From NCBI RefSeq assembly GCF_946482535.1, contig NZ_CAMLRU010000180.1:1-5201 (forward strand): a stretch of 5,201 nt of DNA. The letters run 5' to 3'. This document shows positions 1 through 4,773 of the stretch, piece after piece. Source of the stretch: an uncultured Flavobacterium sp. (GTDB taxonomy: Bacteria > Bacteroidota > Bacteroidia > Flavobacteriales > Flavobacteriaceae). The first letter of the stretch is position 1. The number at the start of each line of letters is the position of its first letter. The position numbers were made by a program, and so were the translations under genes. A model generated the notes under the pieces. The model saw nothing but the letters and a program-made list of their open reading frames with translations, was not told where the DNA came from and made no database searches.

Positions 1-2
1 GG

Positions 3-173
3 TCACTTGTGGTTTTCAACTACCAAAACTTTCAAGCCGTTAGGCAAAGAGAAAGTTTCCGGTTTTTTGATATTGATAGACGGTGACGGACCCGGTTTTG
101 GTTGTGTTCTGTCTTGTGCTTGCATAGTTAAAGTTAAAAACAAGCTTGATAATACTATAATTGTTTTTTTCAT
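3..173 (-). CDS. Second M16-family peptidase of the pair, N-terminal part, interrupted by in-frame TGA
   Basis: This frame starts at ATG 173, 13 nt after the stop of the upstream M16 gene, so the two are almost certainly co-transcribed. The first 20 residues (MKKTIIVLSSLFLTLTMQAQ) form a signal peptide ending in a plausible AQA/Q-type site, followed by a Pro-rich linker (QPKPGPSPS). The stretch FSLPNGLKVLVVENHK is the first strand of an M16 domain. After 56 residues the frame meets TGA at 3-5. Homologues as I know them continue with Leu-Pro here, and TGA differs from TTA (Leu) by one base, with CC following as expected for Pro. The gene is therefore probably a full-length M16 protein whose body lies left of the window, carrying either a nonsense mutation or a sequence error. 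In paired M16B enzymes one partner has the zinc site and the other often supplies an Arg/Tyr pair; which role this one has cannot be seen. An in-frame ATG at 218 overlaps the upstream gene and would precede the signal peptide, so I reject it as the start. Confidence 0.78.
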   Translation of the reverse strand: MKKTIIVLSSLFLTLTMQAQDRTQPKPGPSPSINIKKPETFSLPNGLKVLVVENHK

Positions 174-186
174 GATACTTTGAGTC

Positions 187-1512
187 TTAGTTTTGAGCTT
201 TATCTTTGGCCGGAACATAATCCAAAATCAAACGTTGATTCGGGTTTAAATATTTTTTGGCTGCTTCTCTGATTTCTTCACGAGTGATAGTACGGTACAT
301 TTCGATTTCGGTGTTAATCAAATTTACGTCGCCGTATAATAAATAGTACGTGGCTAAGTTTTCAGCAACACCTTCAACGCTGGCATTGTTGTCTACATAA
401 TTACTTTCGTAAATGTTTTGTAGTTTTTGATAATCTTTTTCAGAAATCAATTCGTTTTGAAGTTTTACAATTTCTTCATCAATTTCGCGGATTAAATCGG
501 CTGAAGTATTTTCGCCTTGAGGCATTCCGAATAAAATGTATTGACCGTAATCTTCTTGACTGTAATTGAAAGCTCCTACTTGAAGGGCCATTTTCTTGTC
601 GTCTACAATTTTTTTGTACAACTTAGAACTTTTACCGTTGCTCAAATAAGTGGAAATCATGTCTAAAACTCTCGCATCACGAGTTTTCATTGACGGAGTT
701 CTGTAAGAAGCCACCACCATTTCTTTTTGGATATTAGGGTCTTCGTATCTTGCTTTGATGGTTTCAGTGATCGGTGCTTCTACAAAAGTTTCTTTTTTGA
801 TTTCAACACCTCTCGGAATCGGGCCGAAATATTTTTCAATCCAAGCTTTAGTTTGTGCAATGTCAATTTGACCGGCTACTACTAAAACCGCATTGTTAGG
901 CGTGTAGAATTTTTTATTGAAAGCTTGAAACTCTTCTAAAGTTGCAGCATCTAAATGGTCCATTGAACCAATCGGAGCCCAGCGGTATGGGTGAACTTTA
1001 AACATGTTTTTCTTAACCTCGGCAATCAATTGCCCGTAAGGTTGGTTGTCAACACGCAGTCTTTTTTCTTCTTTTACTACTTCGTTTTGAGTGTCTACTC
1101 CGATTTGGTTGATTACCGGATGCATCAATCTCTCAGATTCCATCCATAATCCCAATTCTGTGTTGTTGGAAGGGAAAACTTCGAAGTAATAAGTACGGTC
1201 TTCCGAAGTATTGGCGTTGTTTGTTCCTCCGTTTGAGGTTACAATTTTGAACCATTCACCTCTTTTGATATTCTCTGTTCCTTCAAACAACAAGTGCTCA
1301 AAAAAGTGGGCAAATCCTGTTCTTTCCGGATTTTCATCTTTAGAACCTACATGGTACATTACAGATGTAATCACCACCGGTGCTGATGGGTCATTGTGTA
1401 AAATTACGTGAAGCCCATTAGGCAAATCGTATTCTTCAAAAGCTACCTTTTGAGCATGCGCAGTTCCTCCAAGCATAAGCAATGAACTTAAAGCAATTAA
1501 TGATTTTTTCAT
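187..1512 (-). CDS. Exported M16 family zinc metallopeptidase (pitrilysin/insulinase type), catalytic subunit
   Basis: This is a 441-residue M16 peptidase, the usual size for a two-domain M16B protein (half-clamshell). Residues 1-20 are a Sec signal peptide (MKKSLIALSSLLMLGGTAHA, cleavage probably AHA/Q) with no lipobox Cys, so the mature protein is predicted to be periplasmic. The peptidase domain opens with YDLPNGLHVILH (about 28-39). The inverted zinc motif HxxEH is intact as H69-F-F-E72-H73. The third zinc ligand is most likely E149 in NEVVKEEKR, 76 residues after H73, as in the family. NGGTNNANTSEDRTYYF (94-110) is the conserved substrate-strand region. HPYRWAPIGS (174-183) and FYTPNNAVLVVAGQID (202-217) lead into the C-terminal M16 domain, about 190-370. 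It degrades peptides or unfolded segments; the substrate is not predictable. A second M16 gene follows after 13 nt, and the pair probably forms a heterodimer. The start is the only ATG that gives the complete signal peptide. Confidence 0.96.
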   Translation of the reverse strand: MKKSLIALSSLLMLGGTAHAQKVAFEEYDLPNGLHVILHNDPSAPVVITSVMYHVGSKDENPERTGFAHFFEHLLFEGTENIKRGEWFKIVTSNGGTNNANTSEDRTYYFEVFPSNNTELGLWMESERLMHPVINQIGVDTQNEVVKEEKRLRVDNQPYGQLIAEVKKNMFKVHPYRWAPIGSMDHLDAATLEEFQAFNKKFYTPNNAVLVVAGQIDIAQTKAWIEKYFGPIPRGVEIKKETFVEAPITETIKARYEDPNIQKEMVVASYRTPSMKTRDARVLDMISTYLSNGKSSKLYKKIVDDKKMALQVGAFNYSQEDYGQYILFGMPQGENTSADLIREIDEEIVKLQNELISEKDYQKLQNIYESNYVDNNASVEGVAENLATYYLLYGDVNLINTEIEMYRTITREEIREAAKKYLNPNQRLILDYVPAKDKAQN

Positions 1513-1543
1513 AAAAAATTGAAATTTTTTCGTTGATTGTTCA

Positions 1544-1557
1544 GTTAGTTAACTAAC
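1544..1557. promoter_or_regulatory. 14-bp perfect palindrome in the leader of the M16 operon (candidate operator)
   Basis: GTTAGTTAACTAAC is an exact 14-bp palindrome. It lies about 32 nt before the M16 start codon and just downstream of the predicted -7 element at 1575-1582, which would place it within the first 30 or so transcribed bases. That position suits a repressor roadblock site. It has no loop, so an RNA hairpin is less likely. The binding protein is unknown and no regulator gene is nearby. Confidence 0.4.
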
Positions 1558-1574
1558 CTTTAGTTTTGTTACAC

Positions 1575-1582
1575 CAAAAATA
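1575..1582 (-). promoter_or_regulatory. Predicted -7 promoter element of the M16 operon
   Basis: Read on the minus strand this is TATTTTTG, an exact match to the Bacteroidota -7 consensus TAnnTTTG. It sits 62 nt upstream of the M16 start codon. No clear TTTG -33 element lies at the usual distance of about 19 nt: the nearest is at 1595-1598 with a spacer of only 12 nt. The assignment therefore rests on the -7 match and position alone. Confidence 0.5.
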
Positions 1583-1674
1583 CTTTTTTTTATCCAAAAA
1601 TTTAAGAATAAATCAAATTTATCCTGAGGCGTTTAATCCCTTGAACAATAGTAACAAACTTTTTTTGTCGTAGT

Positions 1675-1705
1675 GTTGTGTGTAAAAGAAATAGTCGTAT
1701 ATTTG
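1675..1705 (+). promoter_or_regulatory. Promoter of the rplU-rpmA operon (Bacteroidota -33/-7 type)
   Basis: TATATTTG at 1698-1705 matches the TAnnTTTG -7 consensus of the Bacteroidota primary sigma factor exactly. A -33-like GTTG at 1675-1678 lies 19 nt upstream, a usual spacing, although the full consensus is TTTG. Transcription should start around 1709-1712, leaving a leader of about 25 nt. That leader is A/T-rich with no Shine-Dalgarno sequence, as is usual in this phylum, and is too short for a structured ribosomal-protein leader. Confidence 0.72.
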
Positions 1706-1736
1706 CGCACTTAAAAATTAATTAAACATTATTGTT

Positions 1737-2177
1737 ATGTACGCAATCGTAGAGATAGCAGGGCAACAATTTAAAGTAAGCAAAGACTTAAAGGTTTATG
1801 TTCACCGTTTGGCTAATGAAGAAGGTTCAAAAGTTTCTTTTGACAAAGTTCTTTTATTAGACGATAATGGTAACATTACTTTAGGCGCCCCAGCTATAGA
1901 AGGTGCTTCAGTAGAAGCCAAAGTGTTACAACACTTAAAAGGAGACAAAGTAATCGTTTTCAAAAAGAAAAGAAGAAAAGGATTCAAGAAAAGAAACGGT
2001 CACAGACAGTATCTTACTCAAATTGTAATTGAAGGTATCAGCGCAACCGGCGGTAAAAAAGCGGCTAAAGCTGAGAAAGCTACAGAACCAAAAGCTGAAA
2101 AAGCAGCAGCAGAGCCAAAAGCGCCAAAAGCGAAAAAAGCAGCAGCTGAAACTCCGGCAACAGAAGAAAACAACTAA
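1737..2177 (+). CDS. rplU: 50S ribosomal protein L21 with extended Lys/Ala/Glu tail
   Basis: L21 binds 23S rRNA and is an early-assembling component of the large subunit, next to L20. The conserved body covers residues 1-102: MYAIVEIAGQQFKV at the start, then the basic signature VFKKKRRKGFKKRNGHRQ (74-91) followed by T-x-I-x-I, which corresponds to the family signature with its Gly-His-Arg core. E. coli L21 has 103 residues; this protein has 146. The extra 43 or so residues (104-146) are almost entirely Lys, Ala, Glu, Pro and Thr, low-complexity and presumably disordered. Such tails are common on L21 in Bacteroidota, so this is a lineage trait rather than a fusion. The ATG at 1737 is about 31 nt after a strong -7 element and gives the canonical N-terminus. 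rpmA follows after 19 nt, the usual gene order. Confidence 0.99.
   Translation: MYAIVEIAGQQFKVSKDLKVYVHRLANEEGSKVSFDKVLLLDDNGNITLGAPAIEGASVEAKVLQHLKGDKVIVFKKKRRKGFKKRNGHRQYLTQIVIEGISATGGKKAAKAEKATEPKAEKAAAEPKAPKAKKAAAETPATEENN
2085..2147 (+). repeat. Degenerate in-gene repeat encoding the L21 tail
   Basis: Within the L21 tail two related units follow each other. 2085-2111 encodes EPKAEKAAA and 2112-2147 encodes EPKAPKAKKAAA. At DNA level both begin GARCCAAAAGC and end in GCAGCAGC. The second unit is longer by three codons. This suggests that the tail grew by slippage or local duplication, and tail length may vary between strains. Confidence 0.6.
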
Positions 2178-2196
2178 TATTTAAAACTTATACGTC

Positions 2197-2457
2197 ATGG
2201 CTCACAAGAAAGGTGTCGGTAGTTCTAAGAATGGTAGAGAATCAGAATCGAAACGTTTAGGTGTTAAGATTTATGGTGGTCAAGCTGCCATTGCTGGAAA
2301 TATCATCGTTAGACAAAGAGGTTCTAAACATAATCCGGGTGAAAACGTTTACATGAGTAAAGATCACACTTTACATGCAAAAGTTGACGGGATTGTGAAA
2401 TTCCAGAAAAAAGGAGACAACAAATCATTTGTGTCTATCCTTCCATTCGAGGCATAA
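2197..2457 (+). CDS. rpmA: 50S ribosomal protein L27
   Basis: L27 sits at the peptidyl-transferase centre, and its flexible N-terminus reaches the tRNA CCA ends. The 86-residue length matches the family (85 in E. coli). The N-terminus [16 protein letters not shown] starts directly with the functional AHKKG segment, so there is no Firmicutes-type cleavable extension. The family signature GNIIVRQRG is at residues 34-42, followed by SKHNPGENV. The C-terminal part ([16 protein letters not shown]) is the expected beta-barrel. The start codon is 19 nt after the rplU stop with no Shine-Dalgarno sequence. The gene is co-transcribed with rplU and ends just before a strong terminator. Confidence 0.99.
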   Translation: MAHKKGVGSSKNGRESESKRLGVKIYGGQAAIAGNIIVRQRGSKHNPGENVYMSKDHTLHAKVDGIVKFQKKGDNKSFVSILPFEA

Positions 2458-2479
2458 GAACAAACTCTTATCAAAATAC

Positions 2480-2517
2480 AAAACCCGTTCAGCAATGAGC
2501 GGGTTTTTTGTTTTGTA
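2480..2517 (+). terminator. Intrinsic terminator of the rplU-rpmA operon
   Basis: AAACCCGTTC (2481-2490) pairs with GAGCGGGTTT (2497-2506) around a 6-nt loop AGCAAT. That gives a 10-bp stem with one G-T wobble, extendable by one A-T pair. The stem runs into TTTTTTG-TTTTG (2504-2514). It lies 22 nt after the rpmA stop. Read on the minus strand the hairpin is followed by TTTTGTATTTTG, so it may also stop leftward transcripts from the convergent acetyltransferase gene. Confidence 0.92.
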
Positions 2518-2524
2518 AATTTAC

Positions 2525-2568
2525 GTCACTTCGAGTGTTTTGAGCTTTGCTCAAAATGTATCGAGAAG
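2525..2568. repeat. Palindromic intergenic repeat-like element (TTCGAG...TCGAGAA)
   Basis: The core is a perfect 8-bp stem, TTTTGAGC (2538-2545) and GCTCAAAA (2549-2556), with a TTT loop. Outer arms CTTCGAG and TCGAGAAG extend it imperfectly to nearly 40 nt. No T-run follows the stem on either strand, so it is not an obvious terminator. Its form, and its place between convergent genes, fit a dispersed REP-like element. I recall closely similar sequences recurring between genes in Flavobacterium, but only one copy is present in this window. Confidence 0.55.
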
Positions 2569-2622
2569 CCCAGCCAGAATTGACAAGGTAATCTTTTAGG
2601 AGCGGATGGTTTGGGCATTCTT

Positions 2623-2677
2623 GGAATTCATATTCCCGCTTTCCGAGCTACATGGTAGCTACTACAATCGGGGCTAA
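2623..2677. repeat. Second palindromic element immediately after the acetyltransferase stop
   Basis: AGCTAC (2646-2651) and GTAGCT (2655-2660) form a perfect 6-bp stem with an ATG loop. Outer CCCG (2635-2638) and CGGG (2669-2672) can close it, separated from the core by unpaired bases. On the minus strand it begins TTAGCCCCGATTG directly after the TGA stop and contains CGGAAAGCGGGA. These two phrases bracket a hairpin element I recall as frequent at gene ends in flavobacteria. It lacks a T-tract on the minus strand, so it is a poor canonical terminator. Confidence 0.45.
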
Positions 2678-3220
2678 TCAGGAATTGTATTCTTCTTTCA
2701 GCAAACTAAAAACTACAGAATCTTCCGCTACATTATCCCTGAGAAAATGCTGGCGTAATAGTCCTTCTCTAGTAAAGCCGTATTTTTTAATCAAACTCAA
2801 GGAAGCGATGTTGGTTGGGCCAATGTAAGCTTCAATTCTGTTGAGGTTCATAGCGGTAAAACCATACTCAAGAATAGCTTTAATCGCTTCACTCATATAG
2901 CCTTTTCTTTTGCTATTCTCGTTGTTTAGCGCATAGCCCAATTCGGCGCGTCTGTGGTCTTTATACCAATTGTGGTAACCGGCTCTTCCGATAGTCAGAC
3001 CACTTTCTTTCGAAACCAGTAAAAAAGCAAGAATGGTTCGGTCATAGGTAACATAACCGCCTTGAGATTTGGCTTTTTCTTTTAGAAATTCCGATTCGGT
3101 GTTGAGACCAAGTAGGGTCATGATTTCTATTTGAGTATAGTGGGCAAATAAATCCGTAAAAGTTTCCGGAGTTATTTTCTTCAGAAGTAGTCTTTCGGTT
3201 TCAAGTATTTCAAATTCCAT
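2678..3220 (-). CDS. GNAT family N-acetyltransferase, RimJ/RimL-like
   Basis: This is a 180-residue cytoplasmic acetyltransferase that should transfer acetyl from acetyl-CoA to an amine, as in N-terminal acetylation of a protein or acetylation of a small molecule. The acceptor cannot be predicted. ETERLLLKKITPE (7-19) is the typical opening of RimJ/RimL-type enzymes. AELGYALNN (92-100) and SKRKGYMSEAIKAILEYGF (103-121) form the acetyl-CoA pyrophosphate-binding strand, loop (R105-K-G-Y) and helix. NIASLSLIKKYGFTREG (137-153) is the family's second conserved motif. I chose the ATG at 3220; a TTG three codons upstream is possible but weaker. The gene lies downstream of ahcY on the same strand, but a terminator separates them, so it probably has its own weak promoter or depends on read-through. 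It converges with rpmA. This type of gene is often accessory, and the flanking repeats fit that. Confidence 0.93.
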   Translation of the reverse strand: MEFEILETERLLLKKITPETFTDLFAHYTQIEIMTLLGLNTESEFLKEKAKSQGGYVTYDRTILAFLLVSKESGLTIGRAGYHNWYKDHRRAELGYALNNENSKRKGYMSEAIKAILEYGFTAMNLNRIEAYIGPTNIASLSLIKKYGFTREGLLRQHFLRDNVAEDSVVFSLLKEEYNS

Positions 3221-3242
3221 GATGTTCAATTTTAAGTAAAAC

Positions 3243-3276
3243 TAAACAAAAAACCCTTACTCTTCAGCAAGGGTTT
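3243..3276 (-). terminator. Intrinsic terminator downstream of ahcY
   Basis: On the minus strand AAACCCTT (3276-3269) and AAGGGTTT (3258-3251) form a perfect 8-bp stem around a 10-nt loop, and TTTTGTTT follows (3250-3243). It lies about 42 nt after the ahcY stop and 23 nt before the acetyltransferase start. It should therefore terminate ahcY transcripts and uncouple the two genes. Confidence 0.85.
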
Positions 3277-3284
3277 CGGTATGA

Positions 3285-3316
3285 TTTCGTACTTCGAATT
3301 TTGTACTTTCGTACTT
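3285..3316. repeat. Direct repeat TTTCGTACTT, two exact copies
   Basis: TTTCGTACTT occurs at 3285-3294 and again at 3307-3316. A diverged copy, TTTTGTACTTT, lies between them at 3299-3309, and CTTCGAA at 3292-3298 continues the pattern. The stretch is the decayed remains of a short tandem array of TTCGTAC-type units. It lies between the ahcY stop and its terminator, in the 3' untranslated region of the transcript. Confidence 0.55.
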
Positions 3317-3317
3317 T

Positions 3318-4634
3318 TTAGTATCTGTAATACTCGGGTTTAAAAGGTCCTTGAACTTCCACCCCAATGTAAGCCGCTTGCTCATCATTCAAAGTTTCCA
3401 ATTCAACGCCTAATTTAGCCAAGTGTAAGGCTGCTACTTTTTCATCTAAATGTTTTGGTAACATGTATACTTCATTTTTGTAAGCCGCACTGTTGTTCCA
3501 CAATTCGATTTGTGCCAAAGTCTGGTTGGTGAATGAGTTACTCATCACAAAACTTGGGTGACCGGTAGCACAACCTAAGTTTACCAAACGACCTTCTGCC
3601 AAAATGATGATGTCATTGCCATTCACATTGTATTTGTCAACTTGAGGTTTGATTTCTACTTTAGTATTACCGTGGTTTTTGTTCAACCAAGCCATATCAA
3701 TTTCATTGTCAAAGTGACCAATATTACATACGATAGTTTTGTCTTTCATCGCTTCGAAGTGTCTTCCAACAACGATATCTTTATTTCCGGTAGTAGTGAT
3801 TACAATATCAGCATTAGCAATAACCGTGTCTAATTTTTTCACTTCAAATCCGTCCATAGCCGCTTGTAAAGCACAAATCGGGTCAATTTCGGTAACGGTT
3901 ACAATTGAACCCGCACCACGGAAAGAAGCCGCAGTTCCTTTACCTACGTCACCGTAACCACAAACCACCACTCTTTTTCCGGCCAACATAATATCAGTAG
4001 CACGACGAACAGCATCAACAGCCGATTCTTTACAACCGTATTTGTTATCGAATTTAGATTTGGTCACCGAGTCATTTACGTTGATAGCCGGCATATACAA
4101 AGTACCGTTTTTCATTCTTTCATACAAACGGTGAACTCCGGTTGTAGTTTCTTCAGACAATCCTTTGATACCCGGAATTAATTCAGGGTAACGGTCAAAT
4201 ACCATATTAGTCAAATCACCACCGTCATCTAATATCATGTTCAATGGTTTTCTGTCTTCCCCAAAGAATAAAGTTTGCTCAATACACCAGTCAAAATCTT
4301 CCTCATTCAAACCTTTCCAAGCATAAACCTGAATTCCTGCAGCGGCAATAGCAGCAGCAGCTTGGTCCTGAGTAGAGAAAATGTTACAAGAAGACCAAGT
4401 AACTTCTGCTCCAAGAGCAATTAAAGTTTCGATTAAAACCGCAGTTTGAATAGTCATGTGCAAACATCCGGCAATACGAGCACCTTTCAAGGGTTGGCTC
4501 GCACCATATTCAGCACGAAGTGCCATCAATCCAGGCATTTCAGCTTCCGCTAATTCAATTTCTTTTCTTCCCCAAGCTGCCAAGTTAATATCTTTAACTT
4601 TGTAAGCTACATAAGGTAATGTTTGTGTACTCAT
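3318..4634 (-). CDS. ahcY: Adenosylhomocysteinase (S-adenosyl-L-homocysteine hydrolase)
   Basis: The enzyme reversibly splits S-adenosylhomocysteine into adenosine and homocysteine, relieving product inhibition of methyltransferases and feeding the methionine cycle. It is a cytoplasmic NAD-dependent tetramer. The 438 residues are complete and close to the human enzyme (432); the roughly 40-residue insertion of many proteobacterial enzymes is absent. Substrate and catalytic residues are present: H59 in [21 protein letters not shown] (82-97, signature 1), D137 in [10 protein letters not shown]162 in SEETTTGVH, and K192 and D196 in [11 protein letters not shown]. The NAD-binding loop is GYGDVGKG (226-233), within signature 2. 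H307 in IGHFDNE and the C-terminal PFKPEYYRY (K432, Y436), which reaches a neighbouring subunit's NAD, are intact. The ATG at 4634 gives the normal N-terminus. The gene is divergent from a phosphopantetheinyl transferase, with 139 bp between them, and ends in its own terminator. Confidence 0.99.
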   Translation of the reverse strand: MSTQTLPYVAYKVKDINLAAWGRKEIELAEAEMPGLMALRAEYGASQPLKGARIAGCLHMTIQTAVLIETLIALGAEVTWSSCNIFSTQDQAAAAIAAAGIQVYAWKGLNEEDFDWCIEQTLFFGEDRKPLNMILDDGGDLTNMVFDRYPELIPGIKGLSEETTTGVHRLYERMKNGTLYMPAINVNDSVTKSKFDNKYGCKESAVDAVRRATDIMLAGKRVVVCGYGDVGKGTAASFRGAGSIVTVTEIDPICALQAAMDGFEVKKLDTVIANADIVITTTGNKDIVVGRHFEAMKDKTIVCNIGHFDNEIDMAWLNKNHGNTKVEIKPQVDKYNVNGNDIIILAEGRLVNLGCATGHPSFVMSNSFTNQTLAQIELWNNSAAYKNEVYMLPKHLDEKVAALHLAKLGVELETLNDEQAAYIGVEVQGPFKPEYYRY

Positions 4635-4684
4635 CTATTGTGTATATTTGTTTTTTTATATAGTGGGGCAAAATTACACAATAG
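4635..4684. promoter_or_regulatory. Perfect 10-bp inverted repeat flanking the ahcY transcription start (candidate operator)
   Basis: CTATTGTGTA at 4635-4644 abuts the ahcY start codon. Its exact reverse complement TACACAATAG is at 4675-4684, with 30 nt between the arms. The distal arm overlaps the first bases of the predicted -7 element, so it lies upstream of the transcription start and cannot form an RNA hairpin with the proximal arm. Arm centres are 40 bp apart, close to four helical turns. That fits a regulator binding both arms on one face of the DNA. Confidence 0.45.
4669..4676 (-). promoter_or_regulatory. Predicted -7 promoter element of ahcY
   Basis: Read on the minus strand this is TAATTTTG, an exact match to the Bacteroidota TAnnTTTG -7 consensus, 34 nt before the ahcY ATG. 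Around 19 nt upstream there is only a T-run (TTTT at 4699-4696) rather than a clear TTTG. The leader would be under 30 nt, too short to hold an S-adenosylhomocysteine riboswitch. Confidence 0.6.
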
Positions 4685-4713
4685 GATAGAATTAAAAAAA
4701 CGTTTTCAATTTT

Positions 4714-4742
4714 TTTGTGATTTGTTTAGCTACTTAATTTTC
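4714..4742 (+). promoter_or_regulatory. Possible promoter of the phosphopantetheinyl transferase gene
   Basis: TTTG at 4714-4717 and TAATTTTC at 4735-4742 (one mismatch to TAnnTTTG) are 17 nt apart, at the short end of the usual range. They lie 31 nt before the start codon. The region is very A/T-rich, so chance matches are likely. Confidence 0.3.
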
Positions 4743-4773
4743 TGAAAAACAAACAGATAATTTAAAATTACCC

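Noticed and set aside
174..218. Upstream ATG at 218 as start of the second M16 gene
   Set aside because: It would add 15 basic residues before a perfect signal peptide and overlap the upstream gene; the ATG at 173 is far more likely.
1211..1411. Plus-strand open frame opposite the M16 gene
   Set aside because: It lies wholly antisense to the well-supported zinc-site region of the M16 peptidase, and its product resembles no known protein; it is a shadow frame.
1802..1987. Minus-strand open frame opposite rplU
   Set aside because: It is antisense to the conserved L21 core and has no independent promoter or recognisable protein features.
3221..3229. TTG at 3229 as start of the acetyltransferase
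   Set aside because: ATG three codons downstream gives the usual spacing to the ETERLLL motif, and nothing favours the rarer start codon.
3642..3957. Two overlapping plus-strand open frames opposite ahcY
   Set aside because: Both are antisense to the strongly conserved NAD-binding region of ahcY, and neither product has recognisable domains.
4635..4668. S-adenosylhomocysteine riboswitch upstream of ahcY
   Set aside because: The predicted leader is under 30 nt and A/T-rich with no conserved pseudoknot-like structure, too short for an SAH aptamer.
4697..4706. AAAACGTTTT palindrome in the ahcY/phosphopantetheinyl transferase intergenic region
   Set aside because: It is built from flanking A- and T-runs in very A/T-rich DNA, where such palindromes arise easily by chance.
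4735..4770. TAATTTT/AAAATTA inverted repeat before the phosphopantetheinyl transferase start
   Set aside because: The 7-bp arms are entirely A/T with no G or C contact; expected by chance in this region.
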